Numbered from the stretch's first letter, positions 7,379-16,757 are shown. The stretch is DNA of 64,000 bases from Quadrisphaera granulorum (GCF_003149145.1 NZ_QGDQ01000007.1:62001-126000), one strand, 5' to 3'. The notes: a model not told the origin generated them from the letters alone. Program-made: numbers and translations.

Positions 7379-8236
7379 TCAGGCGGTGGCCGGGGCGCGG
7401 TTGTCGAAGAGGGCCACGGCCGCGGCGGTGTTGGACGCCGGCACGAAGTAGTGCGAGTGCACCTTGGTGACCTCGGCGCGCATGGCGCCGCGCATCACCA
7501 ACCACATGATCATCTCGATGCCCTCGGAGCCTGCCTCGCGGACGTAGTCCTGCCGCGACAGGGCCGTGAGGCGCTCCGGGTCGGTCTCGACCGCCTCCAT
7601 GAACATGGCGTCGAACTCGGGGTTGATGAACCCCGCGCGGGCGCCCGCCAGCTGGTGCGACATGCCGCCGGTGCCGAGCACGCCGACCTTGAGGTCCTGC
7701 GGGAAGCTCGCGATGGCCCGGCCCAGCGCCTGCCCCAGCGCGTAGCAGCGCGCGGCCGTGGGCTGCGGGTACTGGATGACGTTGACGAGGATCGGCACCA
7801 CCGGGCACGGCCACGCCTCGCCCGGGTCCGGCGTCCACACCGACAGCGGCACGGTCAGCCCGTGGTCGACGTCCAGCTCCTGGAACACCGTGAGGTCGAA
7901 GCCCTCGTCGACCAGGCTCTCCAGCAGGTGCAGCGACAGCTCGGGGTGACCGACGACGTCGGGCACGGGCCGCTTGCCGAAGCCCTCGTCCGCCACGTCG
8001 TAGTGGTCGGACGTGCCGATCGCGAACGTGGGGACGACGTCGAGGTCGATGCCGTTGGCGTGGTCGTTGTAGATGACGATGGCGACGTCGGGCCGGTGCT
8101 CGGCCAGCCAGGCCCGCGCCGGCGCGTAGCCGTCGAAGAGGTCCTTCCAGCTGGCGTCCTCGGTCTTGCCGCGGTCCATGGCCGCCCCGATCGACGGCAC
8201 GTGCGAGGTCGCCAGACCCCAGATGACCTCAGCCAC
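7379..8236 (-). CDS. ligB: Extradiol ring-cleavage dioxygenase, large (beta) subunit LigB
   Basis: A 285-residue LigB-fold (class III) extradiol dioxygenase. The iron-binding histidines are recognisable in TSHVPSIGAA near the N-terminus and in YNDHANGIDLD; GTGGMSHQLAG carries the catalytic histidine region, and a C-terminal acidic ligand is expected in GIEMIMWLVMRG. With LigA it opens protocatechuate 4,5, gallate or 3-O-methylgallate. Context (LigJ and LigK present, no LigC or LigI) favours gallate-type substrates. The GTG at 8236 is chosen because AGGAGGACGAC sits just before it; a GTG at 8251 is possible. It overlaps ligA by 8 bp. Confidence 0.88.
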   Translation of the reverse strand: MAEVIWGLATSHVPSIGAAMDRGKTEDASWKDLFDGYAPARAWLAEHRPDVAIVIYNDHANGIDLDVVPTFAIGTSDHYDVADEGFGKRPVPDVVGHPELSLHLLESLVDEGFDLTVFQELDVDHGLTVPLSVWTPDPGEAWPCPVVPILVNVIQYPQPTAARCYALGQALGRAIASFPQDLKVGVLGTGGMSHQLAGARAGFINPEFDAMFMEAVETDPERLTALSRQDYVREAGSEGIEMIMWLVMRGAMRAEVTKVHSHYFVPASNTAAAVALFDNRAPATA

Positions 8237-8609
8237 GTCGTCCTCCTGCACGCAGGGCCGCCAGGAACTCCTCCTCGGAGGTGCCGGTGAAGACGCCCCC
8301 CAGGTACTGCATCGAGCGGCCGTCCATCATCGCCAGCTTGTACACGTAGAAGATGCTCCCGCCGAGGTCGATCATGGCCTGCCAGTCGCGGTCGAGGACC
8401 GCCCGCTGCTGCTCGGCGGACAGCCCGAACGAGGCGCAGTAGCCGGCCTCGTCGGCGGTGAAGCGCTCGCGCGCCTCGGCGGTGCGCAGGCTCATGAACA
8501 TCTTGTTCATGCGGATGCCGCGCCGGCTGGTGGCGCCGTCGAAGATCGGCGTCCCGGGCACGTCGACCCGGCCGCCTCCCGTCGGCGCCCCGGCCGTCGG
8601 GCTGCTCAC
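8229..8609 (-). CDS. ligA: Extradiol ring-cleavage dioxygenase, small (alpha) subunit LigA
   Basis: A 126-residue LigA-domain protein, all-helical, with conserved NKMFMSLRTAEARERF, GLSAEQQRAVLDRDW and SIFYVYKLAMMDG. The alpha subunit caps the active site of LigB in the alpha2beta2 enzyme. The GTG at 8609 overlaps the stop of the preceding isomerase-like gene (GTGA). In Sphingobium DesB the two domains are fused in the reverse order; here they are separate and adjacent. Confidence 0.88.
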   Translation of the reverse strand: MSSPTAGAPTGGGRVDVPGTPIFDGATSRRGIRMNKMFMSLRTAEARERFTADEAGYCASFGLSAEQQRAVLDRDWQAMIDLGGSIFYVYKLAMMDGRSMQYLGGVFTGTSEEEFLAALRAGGRRG

Positions 8610-8884
8610 GACCGCTCCTGCGGGTGCGTCGCCAGCGCCTCGACGGTGACGTCCAGCCAGGGCGCCGCCGGCAGCGACGCCAGCGCGTCGTGCAGGGCGG
8701 TGGCGTCCGGGGCCTCGTAGAGGCCGATGGTCGCCGTGCGCCCGGGCACGCGCCAGAGCCGCTTGAGGGTCCCGGCCTCCCGCAGCTCGACCGCGCGGGC
8801 TCGCTCGGCGGTGCGGATGCGCTCGCGCACCTCCGGCGGGGTCTCGGGGGGCATGCGGTTCTCGGACCGCACGAGGAACTCCAC
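8606..8884 (-). CDS. Muconolactone delta-isomerase-like small protein
   Basis: A 92-residue protein with the size and pattern of muconolactone isomerase (CatC family): MEFLVRSENRMPPETPPEVRE at the start, a REAGTLKRLWRVPGR core, then GLYEAPDATALHDALASLPAAPW. Such proteins are decameric ferredoxin-like barrels that move double bonds in lactones. There is no catechol/muconate branch in the window. It lies inside the ligAB operon, 4-bp overlap with ligA, in a pathway that needs a tautomerase for 4-oxalomesaconate and has no LigU or GalD here. A role in that tautomerisation is inferred, not shown. Confidence 0.75.
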   Translation of the reverse strand: MEFLVRSENRMPPETPPEVRERIRTAERARAVELREAGTLKRLWRVPGRTATIGLYEAPDATALHDALASLPAAPWLDVTVEALATHPQERS

Positions 8885-8939
8885 GGGCCTCTCCTGTCGT
8901 CGTCGGCAGTCGGTCTGGTGGTCGGGGTGGTCGGGGGGC

Positions 8940-9686
8940 TCAGGACGACGACGCGCGCGTCGTCCCGCGCGGTGCCGCGGCCAGCTCGAGCAGCGCGTCG
9001 GCCAGCGCCTGCGGCGCGGTGACCATCGCCTCGTGCCCGGTGGCGAGCTGCCGCACGGGCCAGCCGCGGGCGCGGGCGCGGTCGGCCTGCCCGGCGAAGA
9101 CGCCCATCCAGTCGGTGCACTCGACGAACGCGGCGGGCACGGCGTCCACGGCGCCCGTGAGCGACAGCGCGTCGGTGTAGGTGCGCCACGGGTGGGGCGT
9201 GAGCCGCGGGGTGAGCCAGGCGACGTCGGCGGGGTCGGTGACGCCGAGCACCTCCAGCGACCGCACCGGCACGAGCCACCCGAAGCCGAGCTCGGCGGCG
9301 GACTCGGCCCAGTGGTGCTCGACGCGCTCGGGCAGCAGCGCCCGGGCGGACTCGCCGTGGTCGCCGACGAAGGCGTCGAGGTGCACGCGCAGCGACACGA
9401 GGTCGGGGCGGCGGTCGGCCGCGGCGGTCACCACCTGGCCGGCGTAGCTGTGCCCGACGAGCACGACGTCGGGGTCCTGGGACCTGTCGAGCACGTCGAG
9501 CACGCGCACGACGTCCTCGACGTGCGCCTCCAGCCCGACCTGCGGCGAGAGCAGGTGCGCGCGCTCGGACAGGCCCGTGAGCGTCGGGGCCACCACGTGG
9601 TGGCCGGCGGCGCGCAGGTGCGGGGCCACGCGGTCCCAGCACCAGCCGCCGTGCCAGGCGCCGTGGACCAGGACGAACGTGCTCAC
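8940..9686 (-). CDS. Alpha/beta-hydrolase (esterase type), first gene of the ligAB operon
   Basis: A 248-residue alpha/beta-hydrolase of the plant-esterase/hydroxynitrile-lyase-like branch: FVLVHGAWHGGWCW oxyanion region, nucleophile GHSYAG near residue 80, and the histidine in LATGHEAMVTAPQALAD. The GTG at 9686 follows GGGAGGAGC at good spacing. It is 55 bp upstream of the isomerase-like gene. In the 3-O-methylgallate route ring cleavage gives a methyl ester (CHMOD) whose hydrolysis yields 4-oxalomesaconate and methanol; this hydrolase is a candidate for that step. Removal of other esters, such as feruloyl or methyl esters, is an alternative. Confidence 0.72.
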   Translation of the reverse strand: MSTFVLVHGAWHGGWCWDRVAPHLRAAGHHVVAPTLTGLSERAHLLSPQVGLEAHVEDVVRVLDVLDRSQDPDVVLVGHSYAGQVVTAAADRRPDLVSLRVHLDAFVGDHGESARALLPERVEHHWAESAAELGFGWLVPVRSLEVLGVTDPADVAWLTPRLTPHPWRTYTDALSLTGAVDAVPAAFVECTDWMGVFAGQADRARARGWPVRQLATGHEAMVTAPQALADALLELAAAPRGTTRASSS

Positions 9687-9815
9687 CGACTGCTCCTCCC
9701 GTCGCGGGTGGGTGGCGGCGGGTGCGGGCTCCGTCGCCGCAGCCCACGCTAGGCGGGCCGCGGCCGGCGGGCCACGGGCCGCGGTCGCGCCGGCCACCGC
9801 CGCAGCGGCCGGGCG

Positions 9816-9831
9816 GCGTACGTCATCCGTC
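9816..9831 (-). promoter_or_regulatory. 16-bp shared regulatory motif upstream of the hydrolase-ligAB operon
   Basis: Minus strand GACGGATGACGTACGC, identical over 16 bp to the copy at 27546-27561. A TAGCGT -10 (9751-9746 minus) starts exactly 80 bp after the motif, the same distance as at ligM2. Likely an activator site. The end of the response-regulator gene is only 26 bp away on the other side. Confidence 0.65.
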
Positions 9832-9856
9832 CCGGGCCGGGGGCTCCCGAGCCGGC

Positions 9857-10549
9857 TCACCGCGGGCTGACGAGGCCCTCCCTGACGGCGAGGAGCGCGG
9901 CCTGGGTGCGCGAGGCCAGGCCCATCTTGGCCAGCAGGTGGCTCACGTGGGTGCGTGCGGTCCGCTCGCTGATGACCAGCTGGTCGGCGATCTCCTGGTT
10001 GGAGCGCCCCTCGGCCACCAGCACGAGCACCTCCCGCTCCCGCGCGGTGAGCGCGCCGAGGCCCACGCGCGGCGCGCGCATCTCCTGCGTGAGGCGCCGG
10101 GTGACCGCGGCGTCGAGGAAGACCTCGTCGCGCACGGCGGCGCGCAGCGCGGCCTCCACCTCCGCGGGACCGGCGTCCTTGAGCAGGTAGCCGGACGCGC
10201 CGCGCTCCAGCGCGGCGTGTACGCGCTCGGTCTCCCCGAAGCTGGTGAGGATCACCACCTTGACCCCGGGGAAGCGGCGCACCACCTCCTCGGTGGCGGC
10301 CACGCCGTCCAGGCGCGGCATCTGCAGGTCCATGAGGACGACGTCGGGCAGCTCGCTGAGCACGGCCTGCTGCGCCAGGCGCTCGAGGGCGGCGCGGCCG
10401 TCCTCGGCCTCCCCCACCACCTCCACGTCCTCCAGGGCGTCGAGGTAGGCGACCACGCCGCGGCGCACCACGGCGTGGTCGTCGACGACGAGCACCGTGA
10501 TCGTGCTGCCGGTGCCGCCCGCGCCGCCCGTGCTGCCGGCGCCGCTCAC
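9857..10549 (-). CDS. Response regulator, NarL/LuxR type
   Basis: A 230-residue two-domain regulator. The receiver holds the acidic pocket VVDDHAV, the phosphorylated aspartate D74 in VLMDLQMP, T in ILTSF and K in GYLLKDAGP. The output domain is a LuxR helix-turn-helix (LTAREREVLVLVAEGRSNQEIADQLVISERTARTHVSHLLAKMG). The GTG start overlaps the stop of the kinase gene by 4 bp. It lies between the folate operon and the ligAB operon and may control one of them, including through the nearby 16-bp motif; this link is inferred from position only. Confidence 0.88.
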   Translation of the reverse strand: MSGAGSTGGAGGTGSTITVLVVDDHAVVRRGVVAYLDALEDVEVVGEAEDGRAALERLAQQAVLSELPDVVLMDLQMPRLDGVAATEEVVRRFPGVKVVILTSFGETERVHAALERGASGYLLKDAGPAEVEAALRAAVRDEVFLDAAVTRRLTQEMRAPRVGLGALTAREREVLVLVAEGRSNQEIADQLVISERTARTHVSHLLAKMGLASRTQAALLAVREGLVSPR

Positions 10550-12096
10550 CGCCGGTCCTCCCCGCGCACCACGGGCACCACCAGGCGGACCCGGGTGCCC
10601 CCGCCGTCCTCAGCCACCACGTCGACCTCTCCTCCCCAGCGGTGCGCGCGCTCGCGCATCGCCGTCATGCCGTACCCGCCGGAGCTCGCGCGGCTCCCCG
10701 GCTGCCCGCCGGCCGCTGCGGCGCCCGGCCCCGCCGCTGCGTCGTGCCTCGCGCCGCGCCCGTCGTCCACCACGTCCACCACCACGCGCGGCCCCGTGGC
10801 CGTGGCGCCGACCACCACCGCCACGTCGAGGCGGCTCGCCCCGGCGTGCTTCACGGTGTTGTGCACCGCCTCGCTGGCCACGCGGTAGACGTCCTCGGCC
10901 AGCTCGACGTCCAGCGCCGGGAGGTCGCCCCCGGCGTCGTCGATGGTGAGGTCGCAGGCCAGGGCGCTGCGCGCGGCGGTGGCCTCCAGCAGGGAGCGCA
11001 GCGCCGTCCCGAGGCTCGTGCCGGACGGCACCGCCGGGCGCAGCTCCACCACCATGCCGCGCAGGTCGGCGAGGGCGTCCTCGGCGGCGCCGCTCAGCTC
11101 TCCGGCGATGGTGGCGAGCCTCTCGGCCGAGGGCGGCAGGCCCCGCCGCGCGAGCACGCCGAGGGAGCCGGCCTGCATCATGATCGAGAAGACCTGCTGC
11201 ACCACGGAGTCGTGGAGGTCGCGCGCCAGCTTCTGCCGCTCCTCGCGGCGGGCCTCGTCCATCCGCCGCTGGAACAGCTCGGCGTGGTCGACGGCCACGG
11301 CGGCCTGGTCGGCCATGGCCAGCAGGAAGCCGAGCTCGGCCTCCCCCACCTCCTGGCCGGGCGCGAAGAAGGCGTTGAGCACGCCGACCGCGCCGCCGCG
11401 GATGCGCAGCGGCACGCTGGCGAAGGCGTCCCAGGGGGTGGCGCTCATGTAGTCGTGCAGGGGCTCCCAGGCCGGGTCGCCCATGATCGCGTCGAAGCGG
11501 TGCTGCAGCACCCGCGGGACGCCGCTGCGCAGCGACTCGACCATCTCCAGGCGCGCGCCCCGCGCCTGGCACTCCAGGAGCCTGTCGAAGAAGTCGGGGA
11601 TGCGGCTGAAGCCGGCGGTGCCCAGCACGTGCAGGCGCGCGCCGGCCGGGGTGGCGAGCAGCACCTGCACCCCCGCGAGCGCCGCGGCCTGCTGCGCCTC
11701 CTCGGCGAGGGCCTCCAGGGTGCTGGCGAGGGAGCGCTCGGCGGTGACGCTGAACGCGGCCCGGGCCATCGCGGCCAGCCGCCGCTCCTGCCGCCGGGCC
11801 TCGCTGACGTCGCGGAAGGCGACGACGCGCTGGTCGGTGCCGGGCACCGGGGCGGTGGTGCAGGCGAAGGCGCGCTGCTCGCCGTCGGGCCTGGTCCACT
11901 CGACCACCACCTCCCCCGCCTCCGCAGCGCCGTCGGCGGCGAACGGGGCGGGCCTGCCGACCAGGTCGGCGGCGGGTGCGCCGCACAGGCGGGAGGCCGC
12001 GGCGTTCGCGGCCACGAAGCGACCGGCACCGTCGACGACGGCCAGGCCCTGGGGGCTGTGGGCGACGGCGACGGCGCCCCACTCCTCCGGCTCCAC
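10546..12096 (-). CDS. Soluble sensor histidine kinase with PAS and GAF domains
   Basis: A 516-residue kinase with no membrane segment. A PAS domain (about 1-120, HSPQGLAVVDGAGRFVAANAAA) is followed by a GAF-like domain (about 140-300), a HisKA_3 dimerisation segment with the phospho-acceptor in ARDLHDSVVQQVFSI near residue 293, and an HATPase_c domain with the N-box (SEAVHNTVKHAG) and DDGRG/GGYGMTAMRERA. A Ala/Gly-rich stretch breaks the HATPase before the last motif. A cytoplasmic ligand is therefore expected. The GTG at 12096 has GGAGG at 8 bp. Divergent from purU. Confidence 0.85.
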   Translation of the reverse strand: MEPEEWGAVAVAHSPQGLAVVDGAGRFVAANAAASRLCGAPAADLVGRPAPFAADGAAEAGEVVVEWTRPDGEQRAFACTTAPVPGTDQRVVAFRDVSEARRQERRLAAMARAAFSVTAERSLASTLEALAEEAQQAAALAGVQVLLATPAGARLHVLGTAGFSRIPDFFDRLLECQARGARLEMVESLRSGVPRVLQHRFDAIMGDPAWEPLHDYMSATPWDAFASVPLRIRGGAVGVLNAFFAPGQEVGEAELGFLLAMADQAAVAVDHAELFQRRMDEARREERQKLARDLHDSVVQQVFSIMMQAGSLGVLARRGLPPSAERLATIAGELSGAAEDALADLRGMVVELRPAVPSGTSLGTALRSLLEATAARSALACDLTIDDAGGDLPALDVELAEDVYRVASEAVHNTVKHAGASRLDVAVVVGATATGPRVVVDVVDDGRGARHDAAAGPGAAAAGGQPGSRASSGGYGMTAMRERAHRWGGEVDVVAEDGGGTRVRLVVPVVRGEDRR

Positions 12097-12283
12097 GTCC
12101 GTGCCTCCGCGCTCCGGCCGCGGGCGTGCTGCCGGCGGCGCTGTCCGGACCGATGGTGGCACCCGGCCAGGATCGACCACGACGTCCTCCCGGGTGTACG
12201 ACGAACGTCTCGCCGTGCGCGGCCGGTCGACCGAGGCGCCACCGGGGGCGGCGTCCGTAGCGTCGCCGCGGAGGTGTTCACCG

Positions 12284-13228
<945 letters not shown>

Positions 13229-13239
13229 GGGGTGACGAC

Positions 13240-14103
13240 GTGACGGCACAGTTGATCGACGGCACGACGGCGGCCCGTGAGCTGCGGACGGAGGTGGCCG
13301 ACGGCGTCAGGGCCTTCGTCGCTGACGGCGGCCGACCTTCGGGGCTCGCGACCGTGCTGGTGGGTGACGACGCCGCCTCCCAGGTGTACGTGCGCAGCAA
13401 GCAGCGCGCGTGCGTGGAGGCCGGCATGGTCGACCACCACCGGCACCTGCCGGGAGACGTCACGCAGGAGCAGGCGGGTGCCGTCCTGGACGAACTGGCC
13501 GCAGACCCGGAAGTCTCCGGAGTCCTCCCGCAGCTGCCGCTGCCGGCCCACCTCGACGCTGATGCTCTGCTGGCGCGGATCCCCGCCCTCAAGGACGTCG
13601 ACGGGCTGACCACCGAGAGCGCCGGGCTGCTCGCCCAGGGACGCGCTGGGCGGCAGCCCTGCACCCCAGCCGGTGTCGTGCACCTGCTCGACCGCACCGG
13701 CGTGCAACTGCGCGGCGCGGAGGCCGTGGTGGTCGGTAGGTCGGTGCTGGTCGGGCGTCCGATGGCTCAGCTGCTCCTCCAGCGCGATGCGACCGTCACG
13801 CTGTGCCACTCCCGCACGCGCGACCTGGAGGAGGTCTGCCGCCGCGCCGACGTGCTCGTGGTGGCAGCCGGCATCCCCGGTCTCGTGGGCGCCGACGCCG
13901 TGAAGCCCGGGGCGGTCGTCGTCGACGTGGGCATCCACCGCGTCGAGGGTGGTCTGACCGGCGACGTCGACGGCCAGACCGCCGCGTCCGTGGCCGGGTG
14001 GCTGACCCCGGTGCCCGGCGGCGTCGGGCCGATGACCATCGCCGTGCTGCTGGCGAACACGCTGCAAGCGGCCCGCCTCCAGCGCGCCGCCCACGCGGGG
14101 TGA
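13240..14103 (+). CDS. folD: Methylene-THF dehydrogenase/methenyl-THF cyclohydrolase FolD
   Basis: A 287-residue bifunctional enzyme. The substrate lysine/tyrosine motif YVRSKQRA, GVLPQLPLPAH, PCTPAGVV, the dinucleotide motif VVGRSVLVGRPMA and TPVPGGVGPMTIA are all present. It oxidises methylene-THF to methenyl-THF and hydrolyses that to 10-formyl-THF, which PurU then uses. The GTG at 13240 lies 11 bp after purU. The 4-bp overlap with folE shows the operon continues. Probably a dedicated copy for O-demethylation, in addition to a housekeeping one elsewhere; that cannot be checked in this window. Confidence 0.93.
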   Translation: MTAQLIDGTTAARELRTEVADGVRAFVADGGRPSGLATVLVGDDAASQVYVRSKQRACVEAGMVDHHRHLPGDVTQEQAGAVLDELAADPEVSGVLPQLPLPAHLDADALLARIPALKDVDGLTTESAGLLAQGRAGRQPCTPAGVVHLLDRTGVQLRGAEAVVVGRSVLVGRPMAQLLLQRDATVTLCHSRTRDLEEVCRRADVLVVAAGIPGLVGADAVKPGAVVVDVGIHRVEGGLTGDVDGQTAASVAGWLTPVPGGVGPMTIAVLLANTLQAARLQRAAHAG

Positions 14104-14699
14104 GCGCCGTGCCCGCGGACCTGCTGGTCACCGACAGGCCCGGGGTCGACCTGGAGGCCGCGACCACAGCAGCCGCCGCGTTCCTGCAGGCCCTGGGAGT
14201 CGACACCGACCGGCCCGGACTGGACCGCACCCCCGAGCGCATGGCCCGCGCCTACGCCGAGCTGTTCGACGCCGGCCCGGTGGAGCTGACCACCTTCCCG
14301 AACGAGGAGGCGTACGACGAGGTGGTGCTGGCCCGGGGCATCCCCTTCCGGTCGGTCTGCGAGCACCACCTCCTGCCGTTCGTGGGGGTGGCGCACGTGG
14401 GGTACCTGCCCGGGGAGCGGATCGTGGGCCTGTCCAAGCTGGCTCGGGTGGTGGAGCACCTCGCCGCCGGCCCACAGGTGCAGGAGCGGCTCACCAGCCA
14501 GGTGGCTCGGCTGCTGCAGGATCGGCTCCGGCCGCGCGGCGTCGGCGTCGTCCTGGACGCCGAGCACCTCTGCATGAGCGTGCGCGGCGTCCGCGCCACC
14601 GGGGCCCGTACCCGCACCTCGGCACTGCTGGGGCGGATGCGTTCCGACGCCCGTACCCGGGCAGAGTTCCTCGCCCTGACGGGGACGGGGGCAGCATGA
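14100..14699 (+). CDS. folE: GTP cyclohydrolase I FolE
   Basis: A 199-residue GTP cyclohydrolase I. Zinc ligands are visible in SVCEHHLLPF (C87, H90) and in EHLCMSVRGV; GYLPGERIVGLSKLARVVE and RLTSQVA are the substrate-site motifs. It makes dihydroneopterin triphosphate, the first step of folate synthesis. The GTG at 14100 overlaps the folD stop (GTGA); a GTG at 14109 is an alternative. Placing folE in a catabolic C1 operon is unusual and suggests that folate supply is raised when methoxy-aromatics are used. Confidence 0.93.
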   Translation: MSAVPADLLVTDRPGVDLEAATTAAAAFLQALGVDTDRPGLDRTPERMARAYAELFDAGPVELTTFPNEEAYDEVVLARGIPFRSVCEHHLLPFVGVAHVGYLPGERIVGLSKLARVVEHLAAGPQVQERLTSQVARLLQDRLRPRGVGVVLDAEHLCMSVRGVRATGARTRTSALLGRMRSDARTRAEFLALTGTGAA

Positions 14700-15454
14700 G
14701 CCGTGTGGACGACGACCCCGGCACGACCTCGCCGTCCGCGGAGGGCCCCCGCTCCAGCGTGGTGACCGGGGGTGGTCGCGGGCTGGGACGCGCGATCGCC
14801 GAACGGCTCCAGCGCGACGGGCACCGCGTGGCGGTGCTCGACGTCGAGGTGGGCGCCCCCCTGCCCGGTGCGCTGCTCCTGCCCTGCGACGTCACCGAGC
14901 CCGACGCGGTGATGGCGGCGGTCGCGGCCGTCGTCGACGCTCACGGCGGGCTGGACGTGCTCGTCAACGGTGCGGGGCTCATCTCTCCGCGCACGTCGTA
15001 CCGGGAGAGCACCAAGGAGGAGCTGGTCCGCTACCTCACGACCAACGCGGTGAGCTGCGCGCTGACCGTGCAGGCCGCCCACGACCACCTCGTGGCCAGC
15101 GGCCGGGGCGCGGTGGTGAACATCGCCTCGCGGACGTTCTTCACCGGGAGCCCCGGGCAGCTCGGGTACGTGGCGAGCAAGGGCGCGGTCCTCGGCATCA
15201 CCCGCGTGCTGGCCCGAGAGCTGGGCCCGCAGGGGGTGACGGTGAACGCTGCGGTGCCCGGACAGGTCGCCACCCCCGGTACGCGGGAGCACCTGTCCGA
15301 CGCCGACTTCAACCGCACGATGGCGCAGCAGGCCATCCCCCGCCGTGGGCAGCCGCACGACCTCGCCGGGCTGGTGTCGTTCCTGGCCGGAGACGACGCC
15401 CGGATGATCACCGGCCAGACGGTCGTGTGCGACGGTGGCGGGCTGATGCACTGA
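14696..15454 (+). CDS. SDR family oxidoreductase, last gene of the folate operon
   Basis: A 252-residue SDR: TGGGRGLG, a VNGAGLIS variant of the NAG motif, catalytic YVASK and a C-terminal VVCDGGGLMH. It overlaps folE by 4 bp, so it belongs to the purU-folD-folE operon. By position it could be a pteridine or dihydrofolate reductase of the FolM/PTR1 kind, but it lacks the TGxxxR signature that marks many of those, so this is only a guess. A dehydrogenase for an aromatic substrate is the other option. Confidence 0.65.
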   Translation: MSRVDDDPGTTSPSAEGPRSSVVTGGGRGLGRAIAERLQRDGHRVAVLDVEVGAPLPGALLLPCDVTEPDAVMAAVAAVVDAHGGLDVLVNGAGLISPRTSYRESTKEELVRYLTTNAVSCALTVQAAHDHLVASGRGAVVNIASRTFFTGSPGQLGYVASKGAVLGITRVLARELGPQGVTVNAAVPGQVATPGTREHLSDADFNRTMAQQAIPRRGQPHDLAGLVSFLAGDDARMITGQTVVCDGGGLMH

Positions 15455-15481
15455 GGCGGCCTCGACCGCGATAGCAGCTGG

Positions 15482-16504
15482 TCACTCACGCCCGCACGCC
15501 GCACACGCGGGACGTGCGGCGATGGGTCGGCCGACCGGCGCCGCCGCAGCAGCGAGGTCACGGTACTGACGCGGGCTCATCCCGAACTGCTCTCGGAAGA
15601 GCCTGCTGAAGTGCGACGCCCGAGGCAGCCCGACGGCGATGGCGACCTGCTGGATGGTCGGACCACCCTGCACCTGGCTCGAGGTCAGGAGGTCTCGCGC
15701 CCGGTCGAGCCTGGTGCGCTTGAGCCACTCCGCGGGGGTGGTGCCTTCGTCGTGGAAGACCGAGAACAGGTAGCGCTCAGAGATCGGAAGCGCAGCAGCG
15801 ACCTGAGCAGGCGTGAGGTCTCCGTCGGCGAGGTGCTCGAGCATGAAGCGCCGTGCTCCCGCGAGGATCGACGCTCGGGAGGTGACGATGACCTGCGCCT
15901 GACCGCCCCTTTCCAGCACCGCCGCAGTCGCGAGGTCGACGGCGTTCCGCGCCGCGGCGTGCGCCACGCCGTCGTTCCGGTCAGTCACCATGAGCCGCAG
16001 AGCGCTCAATGTCGCCGCTGCGGTCGCTGCGAGCCCCCCTCGTCCCCCGACGGGAAGCGCCGTGCGCTTGATCACGGCATCGAGCTGAGACCCGGCCCAT
16101 CCGTGAGGGACCTGCACGAGGGTCAGGTCGCTGGTCGTTCGCAGCTCGGCCCCATAGGCCTGGGCCGCGTCGATCACGGTGAAGTCGCCTCGGTGACGCA
16201 GCTCTGCCACGCGATCGCCCTGCGTGACGCACACGTTCCCGTCCTGCAGGACGAAGAGCACCAGTGCCTCACTGGGCGACCGCCGGGCGAGCGTCCCCGA
16301 TCGGACGACGCGGTACGGCTGCGAGACGACCCGGTCGACGGCGAGCCCGCCGACCACGACCCGGTCCATCCGTGCGGAGAAGCCGGCGCGGTCGAGTCCC
16401 TCCCCAGACGACCCGTGCATGTCGTAGAAGTGATGACGGACGGTCTCCCCCCAGAAGGCGAGCTGCTTCGCCTTGGCAACGCCATGGGTCGTCACGCTGA
16501 ACAC
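15482..16504 (-). CDS. AraC-family transcriptional regulator
   Basis: About 340 residues. The N-terminal half matches the AraC-binding-like domain found in regulators of aromatic and aldehyde catabolism (KAKQLAFWGETVRHHFYD, then a beta-rich effector region); the C-terminal 100 residues form the two helix-turn-helix units (LTPAQVAAALPISERYLFSVFHDEG and QQVAIAVGLPRASHFSRLFREQFGMSPRQYR). The start is uncertain: a GTG at 16504 fits the family length, while an in-frame ATG at 16630 would add 42 poorly conserved residues. It is divergent from the acetophenone-carboxylase-like operon and is its most likely activator. Confidence 0.8.
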   Translation of the reverse strand: MFSVTTHGVAKAKQLAFWGETVRHHFYDMHGSSGEGLDRAGFSARMDRVVVGGLAVDRVVSQPYRVVRSGTLARRSPSEALVLFVLQDGNVCVTQGDRVAELRHRGDFTVIDAAQAYGAELRTTSDLTLVQVPHGWAGSQLDAVIKRTALPVGGRGGLAATAAATLSALRLMVTDRNDGVAHAAARNAVDLATAAVLERGGQAQVIVTSRASILAGARRFMLEHLADGDLTPAQVAAALPISERYLFSVFHDEGTTPAEWLKRTRLDRARDLLTSSQVQGGPTIQQVAIAVGLPRASHFSRLFREQFGMSPRQYRDLAAAAAPVGRPIAARPACAACGRE

Positions 16505-16715
16505 CAGCCGCGCTCCTTCGCTCCGCCTGGTCGACCGGCCCTCGAGGCCGGTCGTCGCTGACGAGCCTCCCACGCCCGCGCGCGGGCGACGTCCACGGTC
16601 CGTCCCCCGACAGCGCGACGAATGACTCATCGCGACCGGAGGTGGGCCGAGAGCGAGTGCACTGACGTGACAGCAGCAGTGCAGCGTGCGTGAAGACGTC
16701 CGAGGCCGCCCTGCC

Positions 16716-16721
16716 TACCGT
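16716..16721 (+). promoter_or_regulatory. Possible -10 box for the apc-like operon
   Basis: TACCGT 37 bp before the apcA start; the same hexamer precedes pcaH. No clear -35 is seen, as expected of an activator-dependent promoter. Confidence 0.35.
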
Positions 16722-16757
16722 CGCTGGCCTGGCGACCGGGGAAGGAGCCACGAGGGC

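Noticed and set aside
8606-8884. True muconolactone isomerase CatC of a catechol branch
   Set aside because: No catA, catB or benzoate dioxygenase genes in the window; it is embedded in the ligAB operon.
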